Shown piece by piece: positions 17,273-25,498 of a stretch of 64,000 bases of DNA (position 1 is its first letter; each line of letters starts with the position of its first letter). Location: contig NZ_CP095376.1 of NCBI RefSeq assembly GCF_023008405.1, positions 9,342,501-9,406,500 of the forward strand. Direction: 5' to 3'. Position numbers and translations under genes: made by a program. The notes beneath the pieces were generated by a model. It worked only from the letters and a program-made list of their open reading frames with translations. It was not told the origin of the DNA and searched no databases. Source of the stretch: Amycolatopsis sp. FBCC-B4732. Lineage in GTDB: Bacteria > Actinomycetota > Actinomycetes > Mycobacteriales > Pseudonocardiaceae.

Positions 17273-17658
17273 CTGAGCTCGCCGGTTTCGTGCAGGTGGT
17301 CGAAGATGATCTTGTCCACCGCCGAGACCCGGTCCCGGTCGGCGTAGGTCAGCCAGGCGACTTCTTCGATCTCGCTGCTCGCGGCGAGCGTTCCCCGGTA
17401 ATCCGCGGTGTAGCAGGTCATCCGGACGGGGATGCCGGCGTGGCCGTGCGCCTCCGCCTCGAAGACGCCTGCCGGGGCGATCGACTCGGGGGTGATCGCC
17501 ACGTCGAGTTCTTCGTGGATCTCGCGGATGAGCGTCTCGGTGTCCGATTCGCCGGGCTCGCGCTTGCCGCCCGGGAGGTAGTACACGTCCTTGCCGCGGG
17601 AGCGCGTGCTGAGGATCCGGCCGTCCACCGGGTGGAGCCAGGCGATCTTGTCGATCAC
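17269..17658 (-). CDS. NUDIX hydrolase A
   Basis: 129 residues from a GTG that overlaps the stop of NUDIX B (GTGA), fixing the start. The Nudix box runs from GGKREPGESDTETLIREIHE into ELDV, with the REIHEE metal-binding residues intact (~30-52). It probably hydrolyses a nucleoside-diphosphate-linked or oxidised nucleotide substrate; specificity cannot be read. It is about two-thirds identical by eye to NUDIX B next door, so a tandem duplication. Its 3' end overlaps the convergent TetR stop by four bases. Confidence 0.88.
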   Translation of the reverse strand: MIDKIAWLHPVDGRILSTRSRGKDVYYLPGGKREPGESDTETLIREIHEELDVAITPESIAPAGVFEAEAHGHAGIPVRMTCYTADYRGTLAASSEIEEVAWLTYADRDRVSAVDKIIFDHLHETGELS

Positions 17659-18047
17659 CGCAGCTCGCCGTTGTCGTGCAGGTGGTCGAAGATCAGCTGG
17701 GCGACCAGGGAAACCCGCGGGCGGTCCGCGTGGGTGAGCCACGCGATCTCCTCGATCTCGCTGCTCGCCTTGAGCGTTCCGCGGTACTCCGCCGTGTAGG
17801 CCGTCGTCCGGACCACCGTGCCCGCCGCTTTGCCGTGCGCCTGGCCTTCGAACGTGCCCGCCGGCGCGATCGACTCCGGCGTGATCTCCACGTCCAGCTC
17901 TTCGCGGATCTCGCGGACGAGCGTCTCGGCATCCGATTCGCCGGGCTCGCGCTTGCCGCCCGGGAGGTAGAACTTGTCCTTGCCCTTCGAACGCGCGGCC
18001 AGGACCTTGCCGTCCACCAAGTGCACCCACGCGACCTTGTCGATCAC
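17655..18047 (-). CDS. NUDIX hydrolase B
   Basis: 130 residues. The GTG overlaps the stop of the upstream isochorismatase-like gene (GTGA). The Nudix box is GGKREPGESDAETLVREIRE followed by ELDV, complete. N-terminal VIDKVAWVHLVDGKVLAARS and C-terminal LIFDHLHDNGELR match NUDIX A almost position by position. The identical GTGA junction on both copies shows the duplication kept the translational coupling. Substrate unknown. Confidence 0.88.
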   Translation of the reverse strand: MIDKVAWVHLVDGKVLAARSKGKDKFYLPGGKREPGESDAETLVREIREELDVEITPESIAPAGTFEGQAHGKAAGTVVRTTAYTAEYRGTLKASSEIEEIAWLTHADRPRVSLVAQLIFDHLHDNGELR

Positions 18048-18547
18048 GACAGGGCTGCCAGCGCCTCGTCCGTCGTCACGACCGTGCCGAGGCGCGGGAA
18101 GATCTTCGTGATCGCGTTCTCGTGCGAGATTTCGGAAAGCGCTGTCATCGCGTCGGAGACCGCCACCGTGTCGTAGCCGTGGTCGGAAGCCGCGCGCAGG
18201 GTCGACTCGACGCCGAACTCCGTCGCGATGCCGCCGAAGTACACCGTGCGGACGCCCTTGCCGCGCAGGAACTCGTCCAGGTCGGTGCCGGCGAAGCCGC
18301 CGATCGTGTACTTCGTGACGATCTTGTCGTCCTGCGCGTCGAAGACCAGTTCGTTGCCCGGCGGGTTGTCCGGCCGGGACACCTGCACGACCACCACCGG
18401 CGCGCCCGCCCCGCGGAAGGCGTCCCGCAGGCGCAGCGCGTTCGCGACGACGTCTTCGCCGCGGTACGGCGTGGTCGGCAACGCGACGATCCGCTCCTGC
18501 AGGTCGACGAGCACGAGCGCGGACGTGGCCGGATCGATCTTGGTCAT
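18044..18547 (-). CDS. Isochorismatase-like cysteine-hydrolase-family protein lacking the nucleophilic Cys
   Basis: 167 residues. The Asp of ALVLVDLQERIV and the Lys of VTKYTIGGFAGTDL fit the catalytic triad. At the third position, where the amidases have Cys (xDxCV), this protein reads GIATEFGVESTLRAA, with Gly. A missing Cys is also seen in YecD and in true isochorismatases, which cleave ethers rather than amides; so an unusual hydrolase or a non-catalytic relative. Leaderless ATG. It heads the three-gene operon with the two NUDIX genes and is divergent from the SDR gene (29 bases between starts). Confidence 0.85.
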   Translation of the reverse strand: MTKIDPATSALVLVDLQERIVALPTTPYRGEDVVANALRLRDAFRGAGAPVVVVQVSRPDNPPGNELVFDAQDDKIVTKYTIGGFAGTDLDEFLRGKGVRTVYFGGIATEFGVESTLRAASDHGYDTVAVSDAMTALSEISHENAITKIFPRLGTVVTTDEALAALS

Positions 18548-18553
18548 GCCCTG

Positions 18554-18559
18554 ATCCTA
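18554..18559 (-). promoter_or_regulatory. -10 box for leaderless isochorismatase-like mRNA
   Basis: TAGGAT on the minus strand, 6 bases before the ATG at 18547. Confidence 0.45.
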
Positions 18560-18576
18560 GGCACTGGGGTCGGGGC

Positions 18577-19248
18577 ATGGGGAACAACAGGGAAGTCGTG
18601 GTGACCGGCGGCGGCACGATCACCGGCCGCCGCGAACAGGTGCTCACCGAAGCCGCGACGCTCCTGGGCGCGCGGCCCGTCGTGTTCGACGCCGCCGACC
18701 CCGCGGCCGTCGAAGCCGCACTGGCGGAGTTGCCGGACCGCGTCGACGTGCTCGTCAACAACGCCGGCGGCAACACGGACTTCCTCGACACCGGCGGCGA
18801 AGGGCTGGCCGGCTTCGCGGCTGCGTTCGAGCGGAACCTCCGGTCCAATGTGGTCAGTGCGGCCCTGGTGACGCACGCGTTGCGCGAGCGTTTCGCCGAC
18901 GGCGCCCGGATCGTGACGATCGGCTCGATCGCCGCCCACACCGGCGCGGGCTCGTACGGCGCGGCGAAGGCCGCGGTCGAGGGCTGGAACGTGAGCGTGG
19001 CCAGGGAGTTCGGGGCGCGCGGGATCACCGCGAACGTCGTCGCGCCCGGGTTGGTCGGGGACACGGAGTTCTTCCACGGGCAGCTCAGCGACCGCCGTCG
19101 CGAGTGGCTCGTCGGCAACACGATGAACAAGCGACCGGGCACACCGGAAGACGTGGCGGCGGTGGTGGCGTTTCTGGCGAGCCCCGCCGCCGGGCACGTC
19201 ACCGGCCAGGTGGTGCACGTCAACGGCGGGGCTCACCTGGGCAACTGA
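18577..19248 (+). CDS. Short-chain dehydrogenase/reductase with an internal deletion in the cofactor site
   Basis: 223 residues, shorter than the usual 245-255. The N-terminus reads VVVTGGGTITGRREQVLTEA: the first half of the TGGGxGIG nucleotide motif is joined directly to the GRR of the second strand. The helix and strand in between (about 25 residues) are missing, in frame, at ~18615-18625. The rest is intact: DVLVNNAGG, IVTIGSIAAHTGAGSYGAAKAAVEG (catalytic Ser, Tyr, Lys), ITANVVAPGL and the C-terminal GGAHLGN. Without the glycine loop NAD(P) binding should fail, so this may be a young pseudogene still open in frame. Confidence 0.7.
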   Translation: MGNNREVVVTGGGTITGRREQVLTEAATLLGARPVVFDAADPAAVEAALAELPDRVDVLVNNAGGNTDFLDTGGEGLAGFAAAFERNLRSNVVSAALVTHALRERFADGARIVTIGSIAAHTGAGSYGAAKAAVEGWNVSVAREFGARGITANVVAPGLVGDTEFFHGQLSDRRREWLVGNTMNKRPGTPEDVAAVVAFLASPAAGHVTGQVVHVNGGAHLGN

Positions 19249-19480
19249 AGGCTTCCGGGCCCCGGCCGGAGCCGGGGATCGTGGCTGGAGGCCGGTCCCC
19301 GATCGCCAGGTCGGCGATGGCGCCCGGGGACCGGCGCGGTGCTGCCGCGGGAACGCTATCTTCGGACCGCGTCCAACACTCGTCGGGGGCGGGCGAAAAC
19401 TCTTGGTACGAACCATGTTCCGCGTTCAAGCGCCGGGGCGACAGTGTCCCGGGCACCGGCTCGGTGTGTTTTTTCCATGA
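19249..19480. other. Intergenic stretch without a recognised gene
   Basis: About 230 bases after the SDR stop. It contains GGxCCCCG-rich inverted segments (near 19255-19340) but no frame with coding bias and no clear terminator stem. Confidence 0.3.
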
Positions 19481-19711
19481 TCACGCGGGCGGGATCCGCA
19501 GCAGCTTGTCGAGGGTGCGGGCGGCGGAACGCCGGGTCGATCGCTTCGGGGCGAACACCGTGGCGAGAGCGACGACGGCGACGACCGACAGCACCGCGAC
19601 GAGCACACCGGCGCCCAGGAGGAGCACCAGCCGGTCACCGGCCATCGCGGCGACGGTGCCCGACACGACCAAGTGCCGGGCGGCTCCCCGGCGTGCGTCC
19701 GCTGACTTCAT
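19481..19711 (-). CDS. Small single-span membrane protein
   Basis: 76 residues from ATG 19711, or 54 from ATG 19645; neither has a clear ribosome site. One hydrophobic helix LVLLLGAGVLVAVLSVVAVV is followed by a basic tail (PKRSTRRSAARTLDKLLRI), so the C-terminus probably faces the cytoplasm. No known domain. Coding is supported by the sensible amphipathic layout rather than by strong codon bias. Confidence 0.4.
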   Translation of the reverse strand: MKSADARRGAARHLVVSGTVAAMAGDRLVLLLGAGVLVAVLSVVAVVALATVFAPKRSTRRSAARTLDKLLRIPPA

Positions 19712-19765
19712 GGGGACAGTCAGCCAGACGCGCCGGAGTTTTTCCGAAGGGACTTCGCGGGGTTC

Positions 19766-19771
19766 TAAAGT
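19766..19771 (+). promoter_or_regulatory. -10 box for leaderless HTH-gene mRNA
   Basis: TAAAGT followed by 7 bases and the ATG at 19779. Supports this start over the GTG at 19770, which overlaps the box. Confidence 0.4.
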
Positions 19772-19778
19772 GAGTGCC

Positions 19779-20903
19779 ATGGTCCGGAGTGGTCCGAGCG
19801 TCGCCGACCGTGCGTTGCTCGGCGAGCTGGCCGCACGGGGGTTGCGGGTGTCGCCGGCCCAGCTCGAGCGCTGGCGGGCACGTGGCCTGGTGCCCCGCAA
19901 CGAACGCCGTGGTCGCGGACGTGGGCCCGGCGCGACTTCGGCTGTCCGAACGGGAGCGCTCGAGGCCGCGGAAGCGCTGGCCAGGCGTACCCGGCAAGGG
20001 CGGGACGTGCGATTCGCCGTGGTGGACTGGTTCGCCGACGCCGGGCGCCCCGCGTTGAACGGGACACCGGTACCGGAACCCCCGGACGACGCGGTGCGGG
20101 ACGCGCTGACCTGGGTCCTCGAAGGAGATCCGTTCTATTCGCTGCTCCGGGGTGCTCGTGCGGCGAAGACCGATGAGGATCGCGACGAGGTGTACCGGGT
20201 CATCGACGACTTCGTCGAAAGGCACGGCGCGTTGGAGCGTCCCCTTGATCCGGCACTGGTGCGCAGCGCGCTCCTCGCGGGGGACGACCTTCCCGACGGT
20301 GCGGGGACGCCCGACGAGCTGCGCTCGGCGACGATCCAGCTGACCGCGGCGACCGCCTGGGGGATGGACGAGCTCGGTCCGGACCTCTACTTCGCGGTGT
20401 TCGCCCGTCTCTTTTCGGCCGAGACGATTTCGGCGGATTCGTTGGCGGAACTGTTCGAATCGCCTTCGGGCGGTCCGAACCTGAAAGCGGCGATGCGCGC
20501 GATCGCGAGCTACGATCCGATCGAGGCGGTGCGTCGGGCGACCGCCGATGAGCTTCGCGCGGCTCGGACGGTCTCCGACCTGCTGAACGGCTTCGGCGCC
20601 TTTTACTTCTTCCACGCCTTGCAGATGCCGGATACGCCGGGGCTGGCCCGGTTGCGCGCGGAGATCGACGCGCTGGGCATGCGTGATCTGTTGCTCATGC
20701 GGGCGGCCCACTCGTTGCGCACGCGGGGCTATGCGACAGGTGTTGTCTCGTGTCTCGACCGCTCCATGGCGAATCTGGCCGGGCACCTTCTCCGGCTGGT
20801 GAAGGAGGGCCCGCATCTGCTGGGACGTCCGGACACCGAACACGACGCCCACGCCTACCTGGCGGAGTGGATCTCCGCTGTCGAGGGGCTCAGGCGGGCG
20901 TGA
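19779..20903 (+). CDS. Predicted DNA-binding protein with MerR-like N-terminus, unknown C-terminal domain
   Basis: 374 residues. Residues ~8-45 (LLGELAARGLRVSPAQLERW, RARGLVPRNERRGRGRG) look like a MerR/winged-helix reading head with a basic wing. The remaining ~300 residues are helical and soluble, without a domain I recognise; segments such as TAATAWGMDELGPDLYFAVF and LNGFGAFYFFHAL suggest a ligand-binding bundle. Third-position GC is visibly lower than in its neighbours, which hints at later acquisition. Its 3' end overlaps the convergent dehydrogenase gene by 14 bases. Confidence 0.7.
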   Translation: MVRSGPSVADRALLGELAARGLRVSPAQLERWRARGLVPRNERRGRGRGPGATSAVRTGALEAAEALARRTRQGRDVRFAVVDWFADAGRPALNGTPVPEPPDDAVRDALTWVLEGDPFYSLLRGARAAKTDEDRDEVYRVIDDFVERHGALERPLDPALVRSALLAGDDLPDGAGTPDELRSATIQLTAATAWGMDELGPDLYFAVFARLFSAETISADSLAELFESPSGGPNLKAAMRAIASYDPIEAVRRATADELRAARTVSDLLNGFGAFYFFHALQMPDTPGLARLRAEIDALGMRDLLLMRAAHSLRTRGYATGVVSCLDRSMANLAGHLLRLVKEGPHLLGRPDTEHDAHAYLAEWISAVEGLRRA

Positions 20904-22071
20904 CCTTCAGCAGCTTGTCGTCCGTTCCGTCCGAAGTCGTCACGTACAGGGCGCCGTCCGGTCCGCTTCGGGCGGCTCGGAGGCGGCCGAACTTGTCGTC
21001 GAACTCCGGGGGGAGGGTTACGTCCAGGACCTTGCCCGCCGGGTCCAAGTGGTACAGCAGGAGCTTCTGGCCCTTCAGTGCCACCACGACCAGTGCGCCG
21101 TCGTTCTTGCCCCACTGGGGGCCGGTCAGGAAGGCGTTGCCGCTGATCGCCTCGGTGATCTTGCCGGAGGTCCACAGTGGACTCACCGCGTCCGGGAAGC
21201 GCTTGAGGTCCGTCATCGGGACGCTCTCGTCGTAGCTCGAGTCCGTGCCGCCCTTGGACGGGTCCCAGCCGTAGTTGGCGCCCGGCTTGAGGAGGTTGAC
21301 CTCGTCGTCGAAGGTGGGGCCGTGCTCGGCTGTGATGACCTGGCCGCTGCCCGGGCGGATCGCCACGCCCTGGACGTTGCGGTGGCCGTAGGTGTAGATC
21401 AGCCGCTCGTGCGGGTCGGCCGAGGTGATGAACGGGTTGTCCGGCAACGGGTTGCCGGTCTTCGCGTCCAGCCGCAGGACCTTGCCGCCGAGGGAGTGGC
21501 GGTCCTGGGCGATCGACGCGCGGGCGGTGTCTCCCGTGCCGACGAGCAGGGCACCGTCCGGGGCGAACGTCGGGCGGCAGCCGGAGTGGCGGCCGCTCGG
21601 GTTCACCGGCAGGCCGGTAAGCAGGTTCTTCACCTTGGTCGCGCTCGCGGCGTCGTCGGCCAGCTTCCACGTGACCAGCCGGATGTCGACGGCCTTGCCG
21701 CCCTCCTGGTGGTCCTGGCACGTGATGAACTCGCGGCTGGTCGCGAAGTCGGGGCTGACGACCATGCCGAGCAGCCCGCCTTCGCCCTGGACCAGGACGT
21801 CGGAGAAGTCGGCGCGGACTTCCGTCGCCGTCCCGCCGCGGACCAGCGCGAGCTTGCCGGGCCGCTGCGGTACGAGGATGCCGCCGTCGGGCAGGAACCC
21901 GATGTCCCAGCCGTGCTCGAGCCCGGCCGTCACCGTCTCGACCTTGAACTTCCCGCTCGTGGCCGCCGGGGTCGCCGCGGGCGGGACGCTCTGGACCGGC
22001 TCGCTCGCCGCCCCCGTACAGCCCGCGACCAGCACGGACACGACACCGATGAGACCCAGCACACGCCGCAT
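20890..22071 (-). CDS. PQQ-dependent sugar dehydrogenase-like lipoprotein (glucose/sorbosone dehydrogenase family)
   Basis: 393 residues from ATG 22071, which has AGG at good spacing (an ATG nine bases upstream overlaps that site). Signal peptide with lipobox VLVAGC, then a Pro/Ala linker. The body is a six-bladed GSDH propeller: GLEHGWDIGFLPDGGILVPQ, GEGGLLGMVVSPDF, SGCRPTFAPDGALLVGTGD, GHRNVQGVAIRPGSGQVI, and EHGPTFDDEVNLLKPGANYG. The catalytic His fits the CxxxxFAPDG neighbourhood. Members oxidise aldose sugars with PQQ; some actinobacterial ones may not bind it. Extracellular, lipid-anchored. Confidence 0.88.
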   Translation of the reverse strand: MRRVLGLIGVVSVLVAGCTGAASEPVQSVPPAATPAATSGKFKVETVTAGLEHGWDIGFLPDGGILVPQRPGKLALVRGGTATEVRADFSDVLVQGEGGLLGMVVSPDFATSREFITCQDHQEGGKAVDIRLVTWKLADDAASATKVKNLLTGLPVNPSGRHSGCRPTFAPDGALLVGTGDTARASIAQDRHSLGGKVLRLDAKTGNPLPDNPFITSADPHERLIYTYGHRNVQGVAIRPGSGQVITAEHGPTFDDEVNLLKPGANYGWDPSKGGTDSSYDESVPMTDLKRFPDAVSPLWTSGKITEAISGNAFLTGPQWGKNDGALVVVALKGQKLLLYHLDPAGKVLDVTLPPEFDDKFGRLRAARSGPDGALYVTTSDGTDDKLLKVTPA

Positions 22072-22087
22072 AGGGTTCATCCTGCCA

Positions 22088-22933
22088 TCAACCGGTGAAA
22101 TCACCGTTCGCCACAGCGCGCGTCAGGAACTCCAGGTCGCGCGCGTCCGGGAGGTAGTGCCCGGCGCCCGGCAGCAGGTCGACCTCGGCGCCGGCCGCCT
22201 CGAGCCGCCGTTTCGTCGTCGCGGAGTCGACCATGGCGTCGGCCGCCCCGGCGACCGCGTACACGGGCATGGCCAGCCCACCCAGCGCCGCGTCGCCGAA
22301 GACCGGGAACGGCCCGGTGCGGTACCGGTAGTTCGCCGCCACGAGCAGCTGGTGCTCGACGATCGGCGACGACTCCGGCTCGCCCAGCGCCCCCGCCACG
22401 GACTTTCGCCGCCCCTTCTCGCCCAGCAGCCCCAGCAGCACGGCCTTGACGACGAAGCCCTTCTTCATCGGGCCCAGCCCGATCGGGCACCGCAGCGCCA
22501 GCGCCGTGACGCGCGCGGGCCGCCGGATCGCGTAGTCGAGCGCGAGCCAGCCGCCGAACGACGACGTCAGGAAAGCCGACCGGGCCACCGCGAAGTGGTC
22601 GAGCACCGCGTCCAGCCACGCCGCGTACCGGTCACCCTCGAGCGGTGGCCGCGCCTCGGCGCTCAGCCCCGGCTCGCCGATGACGTCGACCGCGTACACC
22701 CGGAACGCCCCGGCCAGCTCCGGCATCCGCTCGGCCCACTCCGCCGAGTTGCTCCCGGAGCCGTGCAGCAGCACCAGCGGCGGTGCGCTCTCCGGGCCGG
22801 ACACCAGGACGAATGTCTCGCCCGCCGGCGTCGGCACCCGCACTTCCTCGTGGGGGACGGGCCAGACCCGCAGGGCGCCGAGGTAACGCTCCGTGAGCAG
22901 GCGCGCTCCCGCTTCACTCTTGTAGATCGTCAT
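22088..22933 (-). CDS. Alpha/beta-fold hydrolase
   Basis: 281 residues. The oxyanion segment is PPLVLLHGSGSNSAEW; the nucleophile elbow reads FLTSSFGGWLAL, with Ser in SxSFGG rather than the canonical GxSxG; the acid is in AGAADAMVD and the His in LPGAGHYLPDA. Substrate unknown. ATG 22933 appears leaderless (TAGAGT seven bases upstream). It lies downstream of a two-component system on the same strand but with its own promoter. Confidence 0.85.
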   Translation of the reverse strand: MTIYKSEAGARLLTERYLGALRVWPVPHEEVRVPTPAGETFVLVSGPESAPPLVLLHGSGSNSAEWAERMPELAGAFRVYAVDVIGEPGLSAEARPPLEGDRYAAWLDAVLDHFAVARSAFLTSSFGGWLALDYAIRRPARVTALALRCPIGLGPMKKGFVVKAVLLGLLGEKGRRKSVAGALGEPESSPIVEHQLLVAANYRYRTGPFPVFGDAALGGLAMPVYAVAGAADAMVDSATTKRRLEAAGAEVDLLPGAGHYLPDARDLEFLTRAVANGDFTG

Positions 22934-22940
22934 GCAAATT

Positions 22941-22946
22941 ACTCTA
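22941..22946 (-). promoter_or_regulatory. -10 box for leaderless hydrolase mRNA
   Basis: TAGAGT on the minus strand within an AT-rich patch, 7 bases before the ATG at 22933. Confidence 0.5.
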
Positions 22947-22979
22947 AACTACCCTCCAAGCGAGTTAGATAGGGAGCGA

Positions 22980-23636
22980 TCAGGAACCTGGGCGCACCAG
23001 CCCGGACTCGTAGGCGAACACCACCGCGTGCACCCGGTCGCGCAGCCGCAGCTTGCCGAGGATCCGCCCGACGTGCGTTTTCACCGTCGTCTCGCCGATG
23101 TAGAGCTTCGCGGCGATCTCGCCGTTCGAGAGCCCGCGCGCGATGAGCCCCAGCACGTCCTTCTCGCGGTCGGTCAGCGCGCCGAGCCGGGCGGTGTCCA
23201 CCGGGTCGCGCTCGTCGGCGAGGTACCGGTCGAGCAGCCGCCGCGTGACCGACGGCGACACCATCGAGTCACCCCGCAGCACCCCGCGGATCGCCACGAG
23301 CATCTCTTCCGACGGCGCGTCCTTCACCAGGAACCCGCTGGCTCCGCCGCGCAACGCCGCGTACGCGTACTCGTCGAGGTCGAAGGTCGTGATGATCAGG
23401 ACGCGCACCTCCGGCAGCTCGGCGCAGATCCGCGCGGTCGCCGCGACGCCGTCGAGCACCGGCATCCGGACGTCCATCAGCACCAGGTCGGGCCGCAGCT
23501 CCCGGGCCATGGCGACGGCCTCCTCGCCGTTGGCCGCCTCGCCCGCGACGACGAGGTCGTCCTGGCTTTCGACGATCATCCGCAGCCCGACGCGGACCAG
23601 CTGCTGGTCGTCGCAGAGCAGGATCCGGGTGGTCAC
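22980..23636 (-). CDS. NarL/LuxR-type response regulator
   Basis: 218 residues from a GTG overlapping the stop of the sensor kinase (GTGA). Receiver domain ~1-120: ILLCDDQQLVR (acidic pocket), VLMDVRMPVLDGV (phospho-acceptor Asp), VLIITTF and VKDAP (conserved Thr and Lys). LuxR HTH near the C-terminus: LTDREKDVLGLIARGLSNGE, IAAKLYIGETTVKTHVGRIL. It should bind DNA when phosphorylated by the adjacent kinase. Confidence 0.93.
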   Translation of the reverse strand: MTTRILLCDDQQLVRVGLRMIVESQDDLVVAGEAANGEEAVAMARELRPDLVLMDVRMPVLDGVAATARICAELPEVRVLIITTFDLDEYAYAALRGGASGFLVKDAPSEEMLVAIRGVLRGDSMVSPSVTRRLLDRYLADERDPVDTARLGALTDREKDVLGLIARGLSNGEIAAKLYIGETTVKTHVGRILGKLRLRDRVHAVVFAYESGLVRPGS

Positions 23637-24751
23637 TGCCCGACCACCAGGCTCGCGCACACGCGGTACCCGCCGTCGGGCAGCGGCCCGGTGGTCAGTT
23701 CGCCGTGGTACATCTCGACGCGCTGGCGCATCCCGGTCAGCCCGTGCCCGGACGACGGCAGGGCGGGGGCCGGCGACGCGCGGCCGCCGGTGTTCGTCAC
23801 CTCGATCCGGACCCGTGGTGGCTCGAAGGCGACGCGGACGTGGCCCGTCGCGTCGGCCGGGGCGTGCTTGATCATGTTGGTCAGTGCCTCCTGGACGATC
23901 CGGTACGCCTGCAGCGCGGCACTCGCGGGCAGCTCGCCCGGGTCACCGGTGACGTCGAGCGCGACGTCCCGCCCGGACTGCCCGACGAGCTCGCGCAGTT
24001 CGTCGAGCGTCGGCTGCGGACTGCGTGCCGCCTGGCCGGCGTGCAGGACTTCGAGCAGCCGCCGCAGTTCGGCCAGCGCGTCCCGGCCGGTGTGGACGAT
24101 CGTGTCGAGCGTGCGGTCGACGACCGCGGGATCGCGGTGCCGGGCGAGCTTCGCGCCTTCGGCGTTCAGCACGATCACGCTCATGCTGTGCGCGACGACG
24201 TCGTGGAGCTCGCGCGCGATCCGGGTGCGCTCCTCCGCGACCGCGGCGCGCGACTGGGCTTCGCCGCGTTTCTCCTCCTCCGCGGTCAGCTGTTCCTTGG
24301 CGCGGAAGAACTCCCCGAGCGCCCACGCGGCGATGTGCAGCGGCCAGATGCCGATGATGGTGATGGTCGGGTTGTCGGTGTAGGTACCCCAGAGGAAGCC
24401 CCACTCCCAGCCGAGCGCGAAGACCGCGACGGCGATCACCGCGGCGAACCGCCGGTCGCCCAGCTTCACGAGGTTGAACAGCACGACCGCCATGGCCAGT
24501 TCGGTGCGGCCGCGGTCGTACGCCCAGATCTCGTTGAGGTACACGCACGCGGCCCCGGCGACGATCAGCACCGCGGCCGTGCGCGGGAACCGCCGCCGCA
24601 CGACCACCGGGAGCACGAAGACCATCGAGAGCGCGCGGACCGCCCAGGGGGTGTCCCCGGCCCAGTTCGGCGCGAGGAACAGGAACACCGCGTACAGCGG
24701 GAGATCCACTGTCCACCGGTGTCCGCGCACCCACTTCACGAGTCGTTCCAC
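23633..24751 (-). CDS. Sensor histidine kinase (HisKA_3 / NarX-DesK class)
   Basis: 372 residues. Four to five transmembrane helices in residues ~15-155 with very short loops, so an intramembrane sensor like those responding to envelope stress or lipids. A dimerisation helix contains the phospho-acceptor IARELHDVVAHSMSVIVL. The ATPase domain follows, with NMIKHAP (N box) and SSGHGLTGMRQRVEMYHG (G box). GTG start, probably leaderless. Translationally coupled to the response regulator. Signal unknown. Confidence 0.92.
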   Translation of the reverse strand: MERLVKWVRGHRWTVDLPLYAVFLFLAPNWAGDTPWAVRALSMVFVLPVVVRRRFPRTAAVLIVAGAACVYLNEIWAYDRGRTELAMAVVLFNLVKLGDRRFAAVIAVAVFALGWEWGFLWGTYTDNPTITIIGIWPLHIAAWALGEFFRAKEQLTAEEEKRGEAQSRAAVAEERTRIARELHDVVAHSMSVIVLNAEGAKLARHRDPAVVDRTLDTIVHTGRDALAELRRLLEVLHAGQAARSPQPTLDELRELVGQSGRDVALDVTGDPGELPASAALQAYRIVQEALTNMIKHAPADATGHVRVAFEPPRVRIEVTNTGGRASPAPALPSSGHGLTGMRQRVEMYHGELTTGPLPDGGYRVCASLVVGQ

Positions 24752-24758
24752 GCCACCG

Positions 24759-24764
24759 AACGTA
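24759..24764 (-). promoter_or_regulatory. -10 box for leaderless two-component operon
   Basis: TACGTT on the minus strand, 7 bases before the GTG at 24751. Confidence 0.4.
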
Positions 24765-24870
24765 ACGCGGCGACCCGGCCCGCGTCGTCATCACTTCGGT
24801 CCGACCGGGTCCTCCCGAAGGAGGACACGACCGGTCGATCCGGTGGATTCGCGGCCACCCCCGCCGTTCC

Positions 24871-24876
24871 TAGCGT
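24871..24876 (+). promoter_or_regulatory. -10 box for leaderless methyltransferase mRNA
   Basis: TAGCGT, then 7 bases, then the ATG at 24884. Confidence 0.45.
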
Positions 24877-24883
24877 CGGGACC

Positions 24884-25498
24884 ATGTCGATCACCAGTGA
24901 ATTCCTCCGCCACCCGCTGCTGACGGGCGCGATCGCGCCCAGCTCGCCGCGCCTGGCGGAACCGATGACGGCGGGCCTCGGCCTGGAACGCGCGACGAGG
25001 GTCGCCGAACTCGGCCCGGGCACCGGCGTCTTCACCGAAGCGGTCCTCGCGCTGCTCCGCCCCGAAGCGCGCCTGACCGCCGTCGAGATCAACCCGCGTT
25101 TCGCCGACGCGCTCCGCCAACGCTTTCCGCAGGTCGACGTCGTCACCGGCTCGGCGGAACACCTCGAGCCGGCCGGCGTCGACGTCGTCGTCTCCGGGCT
25201 GCCGTGGACGGCCATGACCGCGGCCCGGCAGCAGCGCATCCTCGACGCGGTCGTCGCGGCACTGGCCCCGGCCGGCCGGTTCACGACGTTCGCGTACGCC
25301 CACGCGGCCTGGACCCCGCCCGCGCGCCGCTTCGCCGCTTCACTGCGAAGCCGTTTCGCCGTCGTGGAAAGGACTCCTGTGGTCTGGGGCAACCTGCCGC
25401 CCGCGTTCGTCTACCGCGCGGCGCTCCCGGTCGCGGTGGGGAGGGCCCGGCGTGGACAGCCTGCTGCGGCCGCTGCTTACTGTGCCGATCGTCGCTGA
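24884..25498 (+). CDS. SAM-dependent methyltransferase, phospholipid N-methyltransferase-like
   Basis: 204 residues. The N-terminal FLRHPLLTGAIAPSSPRLAE is typical of PmtA-type enzymes and rRNA-dimethylase relatives. SAM motif I is VAELGPGTGVFTEAVL, the acidic motif is LTAVEINPRF, and motif IV is VVVSGLPWTAM. It probably methylates phosphatidylethanolamine head groups or another amine lipid at the membrane face. Its last ~15 codons overlap a second frame that encodes the start of a decayed DedA-like protein. Confidence 0.82.
   Translation: MSITSEFLRHPLLTGAIAPSSPRLAEPMTAGLGLERATRVAELGPGTGVFTEAVLALLRPEARLTAVEINPRFADALRQRFPQVDVVTGSAEHLEPAGVDVVVSGLPWTAMTAARQQRILDAVVAALAPAGRFTTFAYAHAAWTPPARRFAASLRSRFAVVERTPVVWGNLPPAFVYRAALPVAVGRARRGQPAAAAAYCADRR

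Noticed and set aside
18577..19248. Calling the SDR gene a normal 3-oxoacyl-ACP reductase
   Set aside because: The glycine-rich cofactor motif is interrupted by a deletion, so the usual function cannot be claimed.
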